Shown: positions 55,994 through 64,000, numbered from the stretch's first letter. The stretch: 64,000 bases of DNA from Nocardioides litoris (GCF_006346315.1 NZ_VDMR01000002.1:744001-808000); one strand, 5' to 3'. A program made the numbers and translations. The notes: generated by a model from the sequence alone, not told the origin.

Positions 55994-56029
55994 GCCCGAC
56001 GACCCAGCACGGGGGCGGCCACGCGGGCA

Positions 56030-56063
56030 GCGGCCCCGCACGGCCGTCGCCGTGCGGGGCCGC
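56030..56063. terminator. Strong bidirectional hairpin terminator
   Basis: GCGGCCCCGCACGG (56030-56043) and CCGTGCGGGGCCGC (56050-56063) form a perfect 14-bp stem with a 6-nt loop, between the SDR (+) and the serine hydrolase (-). Confidence 0.8.
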
Positions 56064-56073
56064 CCTGGGGCCG

Positions 56074-57288
56074 TCAGGAGCGGCAGACCGCGGTCTCGAC
56101 CATCCGGCTCACCGTGCGGACCTGCTCCAGCGAGCTCGGGAGCCCGGTCACGGCCACCACCGCCCAGCGGCCGTCGTCGGTGGCCAGGTTGCGGGTCTCG
56201 AAGCCCTGGATGTCGCCGCCGTGGCCCCAGCCGGTGACCCCGCAGCCGAGGCGGTGGCTGGCCAGGCCGAGGCCGTAGCGCCAGCCCGGGTCGGCGTCGA
56301 ACCCGGGCGCCCGCACCGTGCTCCGCATCTCGCGCAGCAGGTCGGCGGGGAGCAGCCGACCGCCGAGCAGGCCCTGCATGAAGCGACCGAGGTCGCGCGG
56401 CGAGGCCACCAGCTGCCCGGCCGCCCACCCGAACGACGGGTCCATCCGAGTGATCTCCTGCCAGGCGCCGTCCGGGCCGTCGGCCAGGTAGGCGCGGGGG
56501 TGGGCGCCCCGGATGCGCCGCTCGCCGGCCGCCGGCCAGTAGGTGTCGCTGAGACCCAGCGGCCGTGCGATGCGGTCGCGGACCAGGGCGCCCATGTGGC
56601 GGCCGGTGACCCGCTGGGCGAGCAGGCCGAGCACCACGTAGTTGGTGTTGCTGTACTCCCAGCGCTGCCCGGGGCGGAAGGCCCGTCGCCCGGCCAGGGC
56701 CGCGTCGACCAGGTCGCGGGGCTCGATGTAGGTCTCGGCGAGCGAACGCAGGCTCTGGCCCTCCCCGACCAGGAGCGTGTCGTAGTCCGGCAGCCCGCTG
56801 GTCTGCTGCAGCAGCTGGCGGACCGTGGTCCGACGCCCGTCGCCGCCGGGGCCGCGCAGCAGGCCGGGCAGGTAGCGCTCGACCGGGGCGTCCAGCCGCA
56901 CCCGGCCCTCGGCCACGAGCTGGAGGACGACGACGGCGGTGAACATCTTGGTGTTGCTGGCGATGCGCACGCGCGGGTCGCGGGGGATCGGACGACCGGT
57001 GCGCAGGTCGCCGACGCCGGCGCGGTAGGTGCGCACCCGGCCGTCACGCCCCCGGACGGTGGCGACGGCGCCCGGCAGGCCGGTGGTGCGGACCAGCCGC
57101 TCCAGCCGGCGCTGGAGGACGGCGTCGCGCCCGAGCGCCGGGCGGGCCGTGCCGCTGGTCGCGCCGGCGGCCGGTGGGGCCGTCCCGGCGCCGGCCCCCA
57201 GGGCGGGGGCCGGGGAGGACACGGTCGCCGACGTGGTGACGGCGGCCAGGGCGGCCAGGGTGGCCAGGGTGCGGCGGAGGGATGGCAC
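56074..57288 (-). CDS. Secreted serine beta-lactamase-like hydrolase
   Basis: This 404-residue class C beta-lactamase/DD-peptidase-type protein has a signal peptide (RRTLATLAALAAVTTSATVSS). Catalytic motifs are SNTK (Ser111, Lys114), YSN (Tyr212-Asn214) and a late HGG in GWGHGGDIQGF. It acts outside the membrane on peptidoglycan or an ester/amide substrate; resistance cannot be inferred. Its start is about 100 nt from the response-regulator gene end. Confidence 0.92.
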   Translation of the reverse strand: MPSLRRTLATLAALAAVTTSATVSSPAPALGAGAGTAPPAAGATSGTARPALGRDAVLQRRLERLVRTTGLPGAVATVRGRDGRVRTYRAGVGDLRTGRPIPRDPRVRIASNTKMFTAVVVLQLVAEGRVRLDAPVERYLPGLLRGPGGDGRRTTVRQLLQQTSGLPDYDTLLVGEGQSLRSLAETYIEPRDLVDAALAGRRAFRPGQRWEYSNTNYVVLGLLAQRVTGRHMGALVRDRIARPLGLSDTYWPAAGERRIRGAHPRAYLADGPDGAWQEITRMDPSFGWAAGQLVASPRDLGRFMQGLLGGRLLPADLLREMRSTVRAPGFDADPGWRYGLGLASHRLGCGVTGWGHGGDIQGFETRNLATDDGRWAVVAVTGLPSSLEQVRTVSRMVETAVCRS

Positions 57289-57359
57289 GGGGAGCTCCTC
57301 GAGTGGTCGTCTGGGACGTCGTCCACGCTAGGAACGGGCGCTGCGGTCCACGAGCGGCA

Positions 57360-57387
57360 AAAGGTGCAACCTCCGGCGTGCACCTTT
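57360..57387. promoter_or_regulatory. Inverted repeat between response regulator and hydrolase
   Basis: AAAGGTGCA (57360-57368) and TGCACCTTT (57379-57387) form a perfect 9-bp inverted repeat with a 10-nt spacer. It lies 14 nt after the regulator stop (minus strand) and about 72 nt before the hydrolase start, so it is either a terminator or a regulator site for the hydrolase. Confidence 0.5.
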
Positions 57388-57400
57388 CGACGGGGCCGGC

Positions 57401-58087
57401 TCAGGACGGGGGCGGGTCGGGCAGCTCGACGACGCGGTTGCGGTAGGCCCACACGGCCGCCTGCAGCCGGGACCGTACGCCGAGCTTGGGCAGGATGCGG
57501 GCGAGGTGGGACTTCACCGTCGCCACCTCGACGACCAGCTCGCGCGCGATCTCGTCGTTGGACAGCCCCTCGGCCAGCAGCAGCACGATGTCGAGCTCGC
57601 GGGCGGTCAGCAGGTCGGTGGGGCGCCCCACCGACAGGGGCTGGGCGCGGCGACGATCGACGACCTCGCTGATGACCCGCTTGGTCAACGAGTCGCCCAG
57701 GGTGCCGTTGCCGGCGGCGACGGAGCGCACCGCCCGGACGAGCTCGTCGGGCTCGGCGTCCTTGAGCTGGAACCCGGAGGCACCGGCCTCCAGGGCGGCG
57801 AACAGGTAGTCGTCGACCTCGAAGGTGGTGAGGACCAGGACCGGCACCGGGTCGACCACGTCGGGACCGGCCAGCTCCCGGGTCGCGGCGATGCCGTCGA
57901 GCACCGGCATCCGCACGTCCATGCACACCACGTCGGGTCGCAGCCGGGTGGCCAGCTCGACGGCCTCGCGGCCGTCGGCGGCGGCCCCGACGACCTCGAT
58001 GCCGGGCTCGGCCCCCAGCAGCGTCGCGAGCCCGACGCGGGCGAGCGGCTGGTCGTCGGCGACGACGACCCGCACGACGGCGTTCAT
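57401..58087 (-). CDS. NarL/LuxR-family response regulator
   Basis: This 228-residue protein has a receiver domain with acidic DD at 11-12, phosphoacceptor Asp57 (VVCMDVRMPVLDG), Thr in VLTTFEVDD and the conserved Lys in LKDAEPD, then a LuxR HTH (LTARELDIVLLLAEGLSNDEIA, TVKSHLARILPKLGVRSRLQA). It overlaps the histidine kinase stop by 4 nt, so the two are a cognate pair. The serine hydrolase downstream on the same strand is a possible target. Confidence 0.93.
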   Translation of the reverse strand: MNAVVRVVVADDQPLARVGLATLLGAEPGIEVVGAAADGREAVELATRLRPDVVCMDVRMPVLDGIAATRELAGPDVVDPVPVLVLTTFEVDDYLFAALEAGASGFQLKDAEPDELVRAVRSVAAGNGTLGDSLTKRVISEVVDRRRAQPLSVGRPTDLLTARELDIVLLLAEGLSNDEIARELVVEVATVKSHLARILPKLGVRSRLQAAVWAYRNRVVELPDPPPS

Positions 58088-59349
58088 CGAGATGTCTCCT
58101 GCGCCGTCCCCTGCGCCGTCCCCTGCGCCGGCTCGGGAGCGACCCCGGCCGGCTCGCGGGGGACCCGCACGACCACCGACCAACCGCCGTCGTCGGTCGG
58201 CCCAGCGCTCACCTCGGACCCGGTGAGCTGGGCGCGCTCGCGCATGCCGAGCAGGCCGTGCCCGCCGGTGCCGGACGTCACGTGGTCGGTCGGGACGTCG
58301 GCGACCGCGGGAGGTGGGCCGTTGCGCACGGTGACCACCACGACCTCGGTGTGCTCGCCGTCGACGACCACCGAGCAGGCGGCGCCCGGGGCGTGGCGGG
58401 CGGCGTTGGCCAGGGCCTCCTGGACCGCGCGGTAGGCCGCCAGCTGCGCGAGCGGGCCGACGTCGCGCCCGGGGTCGTCGCCGCGCTCGGTCACCGACAC
58501 CTCGACGCCCGACGCCGCGACGGCGGCGACCAGGTCGCGGACGCTGGCCAGCGTCTCCGGTCGTACGTCGCCGGCGGCCCCCTGCTCGCGCAGCAGCCCG
58601 ACGAGCCGGCGCAGGTCGCGCAGCACGTCGCGGCTCTGGCGGCGCACCTGGGCCGCCCCCTGCTTGGCCGTCTCGGGGTCGCGGTCGACCTGGCGCTCGA
58701 CGGCGGCCGCCAGGAGGGCGATCGCGCTGAGGTGGTGGGCGGCGATGTCGTGGAGCTCGCGGGCCATGGCCGTGCGCTCCCGGGCCACGGCGGCGTGCAG
58801 GAGCGCGTCCTGCTCGCGCAGCACGGCCCGGTCCTCCGCGGCCCGCGCGTCGCGGACCTCGCGCTGGGCCCGGATCCACGACGCGGCCAGCAGGGTGAGG
58901 AGCAGTGTGCCGCCGTACTGGAGGAGGGCGCCGGCGACGGCGGCCGCCGTCGCCGTGCCGTAGCTGGTCGTGGCGAGGGCGCCGCCGGTGACGAGCAGCA
59001 GCCCGGCCAGCACGAGCGCCGGCAGGAGCGGGCGGAGCCCGTGGCGCGCGACGCCGGAGAACACACCCACGACGACGGCGAGCGAGGTGATGCTGGTGGC
59101 GTCCTCGGCCCCGGCCAGCGCCACGATCGGGGCGACCGCGGCCAGCGCCGGCACGACCGGGCGCGGCCGGGTCCGGGCCGCAGGGAGCGCGAGCGCCTGG
59201 ACGACCAGGGCCAGGGCCGTGGCCCACCACGCCGGGCTGCCGAGGTCGGGGACGCTGGTCGCGTCGTCCCCGAGCAGCCCGGCGGTGAGGAGGAGGGCGA
59301 CGGTGAGCGTGCCGCACGCCGCGGAGACCGCGACGTCGGAGCGGGTCAC
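58084..59349 (-). CDS. Sensor histidine kinase (HisKA_3 type)
   Basis: This 421-residue kinase has about five membrane helices in the first 160 residues with very short outer loops, so it senses within or near the membrane. The phosphoacceptor motif is ELHDIAAHHLSAI, a NarX/DesK-type HisKA_3, and the ATPase has NAARHAPG (N box) and GTGGHGLLGMRERA (G box). The C-terminus has a direct DNA repeat giving QGTAQGTAQ. GTG 59349 start. It pairs with the downstream response regulator. Confidence 0.93.
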   Translation of the reverse strand: MTRSDVAVSAACGTLTVALLLTAGLLGDDATSVPDLGSPAWWATALALVVQALALPAARTRPRPVVPALAAVAPIVALAGAEDATSITSLAVVVGVFSGVARHGLRPLLPALVLAGLLLVTGGALATTSYGTATAAAVAGALLQYGGTLLLTLLAASWIRAQREVRDARAAEDRAVLREQDALLHAAVARERTAMARELHDIAAHHLSAIALLAAAVERQVDRDPETAKQGAAQVRRQSRDVLRDLRRLVGLLREQGAAGDVRPETLASVRDLVAAVAASGVEVSVTERGDDPGRDVGPLAQLAAYRAVQEALANAARHAPGAACSVVVDGEHTEVVVVTVRNGPPPAVADVPTDHVTSGTGGHGLLGMRERAQLTGSEVSAGPTDDGGWSVVVRVPREPAGVAPEPAQGTAQGTAQETSR

Positions 59350-59475
59350 CGGGCACCTCCTCGCTGCGGCCCGACGACCCGGCCGCGGGTCGAGCCTAGC
59401 CACGGACGGACGAGCCCGCCCGCGGCCCGCCCGCGGCCCGGCTCGCGGGCCGTCCTGCGCTCCTAGGCTGGCCGG

Positions 59476-60228
59476 GTGCCCTCCTCCCGGACCCTGCAGG
59501 TCGCGCTCAACGGCGACTCCACCCACCCGGCGATGCCGCGCACGGCCGCGGAGGTCGCGGCCGACGCCGCCGCGACGGTGGCGGCCGGGGCGACCCTGCT
59601 GCACCTGCACGCCTTCGACGACGACGGCGTCGAGACCCTCGACGAGGCCGCCGTCGGCGCGACGGTCGCCGCCGTGCGGCGGGCGTGCCCGGGCGTGCCC
59701 ATCTCGATGACCACGTTCGCGCAGGTCGAGCCCGACCCACGAGCGCGCCTGGCCACCGTGGCGGCCTGGCGGGTGCTGCCCGACCTCGTGCCGGCCAACC
59801 AGGGCGAGGAGGGGATCGCCGAGCTCGCCGACCTGCTGCGGAGCCGCGGGGTCGGGGTCGAGGCGTGCGTTTTCACCGAGGACGACGCCGAGACGATGCT
59901 GCGCCGGGGCGGGCTCGACCGCTACGTGCGGGTCGTGGTCGAGCCGATGGACGACGACCCCGACGCGGCGTGCGCCCGCTCGACGGCCATCGAGGACCTG
60001 CTCCGCGCCGGCGGTGTCGTGCTCGAGCAGGTGCACCACGGCATGGGCCGGGCCACCTGGCCCGTGCTGCGCCACGCGGCGGCCCGCGGTCACGGCCTGC
60101 GGATCGGGCTCGAGGACACCGGCGAGCTCCCCGACGGCACCCCTGCCCCGGGCAACGCGGCGCTGGTCGAGGCGGCCGTCGCCCTGGCCGGCCGCGGGCC
60201 GGCCGCGGGCGGGCTGGCCGCGGAATGA
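59476..60228 (+). CDS. BKACE-family (DUF849) beta-keto acid cleavage-like enzyme
   Basis: This 250-residue TIM-barrel protein fits DUF849/BKACE: ALNGDSTH at the N-terminus, zinc-ligand HLHAF, VPANQGEEG, and a later LEQVHHGMG and GLRIGLEDTG. Family members condense a beta-keto acid with acetyl-CoA and cleave it, as Kce does in lysine fermentation. It is a little shorter than most (270-310). The GTG start lies 126 nt from the divergent kinase gene. The substrate is unknown. Confidence 0.85.
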   Translation: MPSSRTLQVALNGDSTHPAMPRTAAEVAADAAATVAAGATLLHLHAFDDDGVETLDEAAVGATVAAVRRACPGVPISMTTFAQVEPDPRARLATVAAWRVLPDLVPANQGEEGIAELADLLRSRGVGVEACVFTEDDAETMLRRGGLDRYVRVVVEPMDDDPDAACARSTAIEDLLRAGGVVLEQVHHGMGRATWPVLRHAAARGHGLRIGLEDTGELPDGTPAPGNAALVEAAVALAGRGPAAGGLAAE

Positions 60229-60286
60229 CGGGGGGCCCCGCGAGGTTGTGCGGGTGGCCGCACGCTGCGGCCGAGAAGGGAGCACC

Positions 60287-60454
60287 ATGGCCCACCGTTC
60301 GTCCGTCCTGCGGGGCAAGGTCCAGATGGCGTCGACCGAGTCCGCCTACCGCTACGTGACGGCCAAGAGCCGCCGCAACAGCCCCGAGCGGCTCCGGCTG
60401 CGCAAGTTCGACCCCACCGTCCGCCGGCACGTCGAGTTCGTCGAGACCCGGTAG
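60287..60454 (+). CDS. rpmG: 50S ribosomal protein L33, cysteine-free form
   Basis: This 55-residue protein has the L33 frame (RSSVLRGKVQMAST, YVTAKSRRNSPERLRLRKFDP, ending HVEFVETR). The two CxxC zinc pairs of classical L33 are replaced (TESAY and DPTVR), so it is a zinc-independent C-minus paralogue. Such copies are usually induced under zinc shortage, often by Zur. No clear Zur box is visible in the short upstream region, which lies directly after the BKACE gene. AGAAGGGAG precedes ATG 60287. Confidence 0.92.
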   Translation: MAHRSSVLRGKVQMASTESAYRYVTAKSRRNSPERLRLRKFDPTVRRHVEFVETR

Positions 60455-60469
60455 GGGTGGGGGAGCGGA

Positions 60470-60508
60470 GCCCCCGTCGGCCGTGGTGCACGGCCCGACG
60501 GGGGCTTC
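60470..60508. terminator. Hairpin terminator after rpmG
   Basis: GCCCCCGTCGG-CCG (60470-60483) pairs with CGG-C-CCGACGGGGGC (60491-60505) with one bulged base and a 7-nt loop, followed by TTCG. Confidence 0.75.
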
Positions 60509-60627
60509 GTCGCACCCCGGGCGTTGCGGCAGGCGTGGCGGCGTCGGGGCCGCACCCTGCGACCGTCGCAGGAACACCGGTGGCGTCCGCGGCGTTGCCC
60601 CAGCACCGTGTCGAGAGGGGAACGCCC

Positions 60628-61641
60628 GTGGTGCAGCTGTCGTTGCTGGACCGGTCCCGCACGCGGGCCGGCGAGCCGGACGGCGCGGCGCTCAGCCACA
60701 CGGTCGAGCGTGCCGTCCGAGCGGAGGCGCTGGGGTTCCACCGGTTCTGGGTGGCCGAGCACCACGCCGTCCCCGGCATCGCCTCCGGGGCGCCCGCGGT
60801 CCTGCTGGCCGCGATCGGGACGCGCACCCGGACGATCCGCATCGGCTCGGGCGGCGTGATGCTGCCCAACCACCAGCCGTTCGTGGTGGCCGAGCAGTTC
60901 TTGGTGCTCGAGGCCCTGTTCCCCGGCCGGGTCGACCTGGGCGTGGGCCGGTCGCTCGGCTTCACCCCGCCCGTGCGTCGTGCCCTCCGGAGCCCGGCGT
61001 CCGCACCCGACTCCTTCGCCTCCGACCTCGCCGCGCTCGGCTCCTACCTCGACGGGACGGCCGAGGTCACCGCGCGCCCCGCCGTCCCGGGAGGCGTCCC
61101 CCGGTTCGTGCTCGCGACGGGCGCCGGGCTCGAGGTGGCCGCCTCGCTCGGGCTCCCCGTCGTCGTCGGCGGCCCGGTCCTGGAGAGCCCCGACCTGCCG
61201 GACCTGCTGGCCCGCTACCGATCCGGCTTCCGCGGCGACGGTCGTCCCACGGTGCTGGTGTCGGCCGACGTCCTCGTCGCGGACACCGACGACGAGGCCC
61301 GACGACTGGCGCTGCCCGAGGCCTGGGCCTGGGCCACCTCGCGCCGCACGGGCTCGTTCCCCGCGCTGGAGCCGGTCGAGGCCGTCCAGGCCGCCGCGGC
61401 GGCGCAGGTGCCCCCGCGGGTCCGGGCCGACGTCGAGGCGAGCCGGTCGCGGGTCGTCGCCGGCAGCCCCGCCTCCGTGCGCCGCCGGCTCGAGGCCCTG
61501 GTCGACCGCACCGGCGCCGCCGAGCTGCTCGTCTTCAGCTCCACCTTCGACCGCGACGCGCTCGCCGCGTCGGACGAGGCGCTGGCCGGGCTGTTCCCCG
61601 CATCGGCACGGTCGCTCGACCGCCCCGGCACCGCGGCCTGA
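60628..61641 (+). CDS. Luciferase-like (LLM) flavin-dependent oxidoreductase
   Basis: This 337-residue TIM-barrel oxidoreductase has LSLLDRSRTRAGEPDGAAL, FWVAEHHAVPGIASGAPAVLL, RIGSGGVMLPNHQPF and RVDLGVGRSLGFTP, the LLM signature. It uses FMN or F420 and probably O2 on an aldehyde or alkane-like substrate. GTG 60628 or 60631 start; GAGAGGG upstream favours 60628. It is followed by the MarR gene on the other strand. Confidence 0.9.
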   Translation: MVQLSLLDRSRTRAGEPDGAALSHTVERAVRAEALGFHRFWVAEHHAVPGIASGAPAVLLAAIGTRTRTIRIGSGGVMLPNHQPFVVAEQFLVLEALFPGRVDLGVGRSLGFTPPVRRALRSPASAPDSFASDLAALGSYLDGTAEVTARPAVPGGVPRFVLATGAGLEVAASLGLPVVVGGPVLESPDLPDLLARYRSGFRGDGRPTVLVSADVLVADTDDEARRLALPEAWAWATSRRTGSFPALEPVEAVQAAAAAQVPPRVRADVEASRSRVVAGSPASVRRRLEALVDRTGAAELLVFSSTFDRDALAASDEALAGLFPASARSLDRPGTAA

Positions 61642-61726
61642 GCGACGGGTCGCGCCGCCCGCCCAGCTCGGCGTACGGGGATCCCAGGCGGACGGCTGGA
61701 CACGACACGGTCGTGCAGGCCGCGCG

Positions 61727-62230
61727 TCAGCGCACGCGGCCCTGCGTCTGGTCGGTCGGGCGGACCCCGAGCCGGGCCGCGATGCGGGCCAGGGCGGCGA
61801 GGTCGTCGGCGTCGAGCCGGTCGACGACCTCCGCCCGCACCGACGCCACGTGGGTGGGGGCCGCCTCGCGCACCAGGTCGAGGCCGGCGTCGGTCAGGGC
61901 GGCCGTGGTGGAGCGGGCGTCGTCGGGGTCGGGGCTCCGCGTGACGAGGCCGCGCTCCTCGAGCCGGCGCACGACGTTGGACAGGCGCGACAGCGAGCCG
62001 CGGGACAAGAATGCCAGGTCGCTCATCCGCAGCCGCCGCCCCGGTGCCTCGGAGAGCCCGCTGAGCACGACGTAGTCGAACAGGGTCAGCCCGGTCGCGG
62101 CCCGCAGGGGGGCGTCGAGGCGGGCGGGCAGGACGAGGAGCAGCGACAGCAACCCCGACCAGCCCTCCTTGTCGGGCTCCGAGAGCCACCGCACGTCCGC
62201 CGCCACCACCGCACCGTACCTTGACTTCAC
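61727..62230 (-). CDS. MarR-family transcriptional regulator
   Basis: This 167-residue winged-helix regulator has LTLFDYVVLSGLSEAPGRRLRMSDLA, SLSRLSNVVRRLEERGLVTR and a basic wing SPDPDDARSTTAALTDAG. GTG 62230 is taken as start; the last base of its operator site 1 region overlaps it. It is divergent from a RidA gene, with two ACTTCA-N4-TGAAGT palindromes between them, each over one start codon. It should repress both. Confidence 0.92.
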   Translation of the reverse strand: MKSRYGAVVAADVRWLSEPDKEGWSGLLSLLLVLPARLDAPLRAATGLTLFDYVVLSGLSEAPGRRLRMSDLAFLSRGSLSRLSNVVRRLEERGLVTRSPDPDDARSTTAALTDAGLDLVREAAPTHVASVRAEVVDRLDADDLAALARIAARLGVRPTDQTQGRVR

Positions 62231-62239
62231 GCTTGAAGT
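62224..62239. promoter_or_regulatory. MarR operator, site 1
   Basis: ACTTCA-CGCT-TGAAGT, a perfect inverted repeat over the MarR start codon. Spacing to site 2 is 23 bp centre to centre, about two turns. Confidence 0.8.
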
Positions 62240-62246
62240 TTCACAT

Positions 62247-62262
62247 GCTTCAAGCATGAAGT
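62247..62262. promoter_or_regulatory. MarR operator, site 2
   Basis: GCTTCA-AGCA-TGAAGT, the same motif with one outer mismatch, over the RidA start codon (62256). Confidence 0.8.
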
Positions 62263-62690
62263 CATTTCTCGATCCCCCGGGCCTGCCCCGCAACGACGTC
62301 TACCGGCACGTCTCCCTGGTCCCGCTCGGCGACGGGACCCGCCTCGTGCACGTCGCCGGTCAGGTCTCCTGGGACGCCGAGGGCACCTTGGTCGCCGCCG
62401 GCGACCTCGCGGGCCAGGTGGAGCAGTGCTACGCCAACGTGGCCACCGCCCTGGCCGCCGTCGGCGGCACCCTGCGCGACGTCGTCGACCTCACGATGTA
62501 CGTCGCCGACTGGCGCCCCGAGCTGATCGGCGACGTCGTGGCCGGGACGGACCGGGCGGGCGAGCGGCTGGGCGGCACGTCCGCCCCGCCGGCGACCCTG
62601 GTCGGGGTCGCGGCGCTGCACGTGCCCGAGCACCTGGTCGAGCTCAAGGCCGTCGCGGTGGTCGGGGACGCCGTGGGCCCGGCCGCCTGA
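62256..62690 (+). CDS. RidA/YjgF-family protein, MarR-linked copy
   Basis: This 144-residue RidA-type protein has HVSLVPLGDGTRLVHVAGQV, EQCYANVATALAAVGGTLRDVVDLTMYV, and PPATLVGVAALHVPEHLVEL. Like the copy at 35458 it lacks an obvious classic RidA arginine context, and both may belong to the same subgroup. ATG 62256 lies in operator site 2. The divergent MarR controls it. Function probably detoxifying reactive enamine/imine or quinone-like compounds; unproven. Confidence 0.88.
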   Translation: MKSFLDPPGLPRNDVYRHVSLVPLGDGTRLVHVAGQVSWDAEGTLVAAGDLAGQVEQCYANVATALAAVGGTLRDVVDLTMYVADWRPELIGDVVAGTDRAGERLGGTSAPPATLVGVAALHVPEHLVELKAVAVVGDAVGPAA

Positions 62691-62741
62691 ACCTCGACGC
62701 CCGGCCGCCCGGATCCGGCCGCGAGGCCCGGACGGGCTTAC

Positions 62742-62754
62742 CTACCATTGGTAG
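62742..62754. promoter_or_regulatory. Probable TetR operator (6-1-6 palindrome)
   Basis: CTACCA-T-TGGTAG is a perfect inverted repeat 10 bp before the NAD(P)H oxidoreductase start. A TetR gene follows that oxidoreductase and is the likely binder. Confidence 0.65.
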
Positions 62755-62763
62755 TTTGGCGGG

Positions 62764-63372
62764 ATGACCCACACGCTGATCGTCTCCGCCCACCCCGACC
62801 CCGGCTCCCTCACGCGGGCGGTGGCCGACCGGGTCGCGCAGCGCCTGGCCCAGCACGGGACGGTCGAGGTCGCCGACCTCCACCAGGAGGGCTTCGACCC
62901 CGTCTTCTCCTCCACCGACCTCGGCCACTACCAGGCGTGGACGGGCGGGGCGCCCGCCGACGTCGTGGCGGAGCAGGAGCGCCTCGACCGGGCCACGGAC
63001 CTGGTGCTGGTGTTCCCGGTGTTCTGGTGGTCGGTGCCCGCCCTGGTGAAGGGCTGGATCGACCGGGTCTTCGTCAACGGGTGGGCGTTCGACAACGATC
63101 CGGACACGGGGATCACGCCGCGCCTGGGCCGCCTCACGATCCACCTCGTGGCGGTGGCCGGCGCCGACCACGCGCTCTACGAGCGCCACCGCTACGCGCA
63201 GTCGATGCACACCCAGCTCGTGCACGGCGTCGTCGAGTACTGCGGCGCGGTCCCGGGCGGGGTGGTCTTCCTGCACGACTCCGAGAGCCGCGACCCGGCC
63301 GTGCGCAGCAGGGCCCTCGAGGCGGCCGTGGACGAGGCGGCCGCGGCGGTCCGACCCCGCGTGGCGGGGTGA
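62764..63372 (+). CDS. NAD(P)H dehydrogenase (quinone)/MdaB-like flavodoxin-fold protein
   Basis: This 202-residue protein is a flavodoxin-like NQO/MdaB oxidoreductase: LIVSAHPDPGSLTRAVADRV, LVLVFPVFWWSVPALVKGW, DRVFVNGWAF. It reduces quinones by two electrons with NAD(P)H, protecting against redox cycling. The palindrome in its promoter and the TetR gene at 63446 form a probable substrate-responsive switch. Confidence 0.9.
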   Translation: MTHTLIVSAHPDPGSLTRAVADRVAQRLAQHGTVEVADLHQEGFDPVFSSTDLGHYQAWTGGAPADVVAEQERLDRATDLVLVFPVFWWSVPALVKGWIDRVFVNGWAFDNDPDTGITPRLGRLTIHLVAVAGADHALYERHRYAQSMHTQLVHGVVEYCGAVPGGVVFLHDSESRDPAVRSRALEAAVDEAAAAVRPRVAG

Positions 63373-63445
63373 CCCGCGGCGAGGTGGCCCCCGCCGACCG
63401 ATGCGCACCGGCCGGGACCGACCCCGGCCTGCCATCATGCCCACG

Positions 63446-64000
63446 ATGACGACGACGGCAGCCCGACGACGCATGTCGCGCGACGACCGGCGCCGCCAGC
63501 TCGTCGAGGTGGCGCGGCGGGTCGTCGTGGAGGAGGGGGCGGACGCCCTGACGCTGGGGCGCCTCGCCGTGCGCGCCGGCGTGTCCAAGCCGGTCGTCTA
63601 CGACCACTTCGGCACGCGGACGGGCGCGCTGGTCGCCCTCTACGAGGACTACGACCGGCGCCAGACCGGCCTGCTGGTGGCCGCCCTCGACGCCGCGGAG
63701 CGCTCTCTCGCGGCGCAGCTGGCCACCGTGGCCCGGTGCCACGTCGCCTGCGTCCTGGACCACGGCGCGGAGATCGGCGGCGTCGTGGCCGCGCTGGCCG
63801 GCGCCCCCGACCTCGCGGAGGTCAAGCGTCGCTCCGACGAGCGGTACGTCGAGACCTGCCGGCGGGCCATCACCGAGACCGATCCGTCCGCGGAGTGGAC
63901 CGCGGCGGCGGCCATCGCCTTCCTCGGCGCGGCCGACGCGCTGTCCGAGGCGGCGCTGCGGGGAGACCTCGCGCGGGACGAGGCCGAGGCGGCCCTCACC
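63446..64000 (+). CDS. TetR-family transcriptional repressor (cut by window end)
   Basis: The first 185 codons are present. The N-terminal HTH reads RRRQLVEVARRVVVEEG, TLGRLAVRAGVSKPVVYDHFGTR. The C-terminal ligand domain continues past the window. ATG 63446 (or 63437) is likely. It follows the NAD(P)H oxidoreductase by 73 nt, in the same direction, and probably binds CTACCATTGGTAG at 62742. No competing frame is coding here. Confidence 0.88.
   Translation, partial: MTTTAARRRMSRDDRRRQLVEVARRVVVEEGADALTLGRLAVRAGVSKPVVYDHFGTRTGALVALYEDYDRRQTGLLVAALDAAERSLAAQLATVARCHVACVLDHGAEIGGVVAALAGAPDLAEVKRRSDERYVETCRRAITETDPSAEWTAAAAIAFLGAADALSEAALRGDLARDEAEAALT

Noticed and set aside
58095..58135. CCCCTGCGCCGT repeats as a regulatory iteron
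   Set aside because: They are in frame within the histidine kinase C-terminus (QGTAQGTAQ) and do not extend beyond it.

Overview
The window is high-GC actinobacterial DNA (GTG starts are common, third codon positions are almost all G or C, many stop/start overlaps of the ATGA or GTGA type). Gene content and protein style suggest Nocardioides or a close relative in the Nocardioidaceae; this is an inference from family resemblance, not a search.

Region 1 (1-14813) is a coherent acyl-CoA catabolic locus. A DUF35 OB-fold protein (cut by the window edge) sits beside an atypical SCP-x-like thiolase that resembles the steroid side-chain aldolase Ltp2. Then come an ACAD10/11-type acyl-CoA dehydrogenase, an acyl-CoA ligase, an APH-fold kinase, a second dehydrogenase, an SDR and a second ligase, nearly all translationally coupled. 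A TetR repressor with an enoyl-CoA hydratase faces, across two operator palindromes, a second unit: a hydratase fused to a SnoaL-like domain, a probable heteromeric dehydrogenase pair and an SDR. The ligase, APH kinase and ACAD10/11 trio is the signature of 4-hydroxyacid degradation.

Region 2 (14814-30370) mixes intact genes with decay: an adenylate cyclase/AAA ATPase facing a cyclic-nucleotide-binding protein, DUF302 with a CsoR-family repressor, a quinone oxidoreductase, a methyltransferase and a metallophosphoesterase. Between them lie relics of a GNAT acetyltransferase, a LuxR domain, an Excalibur protein, an MMPL transporter, a multicopper oxidase and a Big_5-like domain, plus a tRNA-Thr 3' fragment that looks like an old integration site.

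Region 3 (30529-38511) has a secreted multidomain protein, a manganese riboswitch with mntP, a flavin monooxygenase with a MarR regulator, an HxlR/RidA divergent pair, and a TerD domain fused to a PD-(D/E)xK nuclease-like domain, the most unusual single protein here.

Region 4 (38861-52980) holds small conserved proteins, two DUF309 paralogues, a glycosyltransferase, a HAD phosphatase, a glycerate kinase broken by a frameshift and a local inversion, and two tandem receptor-like Ser/Thr kinases with extracellular FG-GAP/VCBS repeats. An SMI1/KNR4 protein, an SDR with a divergent MmyB-type regulator, and DUF5994 follow.

Region 5 (53125-64000) contains stress-type SDRs with a TetR repressor, a serine beta-lactamase-like hydrolase, a two-component system, a BKACE-family enzyme, a cysteine-free ribosomal protein L33, a luciferase-like oxidoreductase, a MarR/RidA divergent pair with two clear operators, and an NAD(P)H oxidoreductase followed by a TetR gene cut by the window end.
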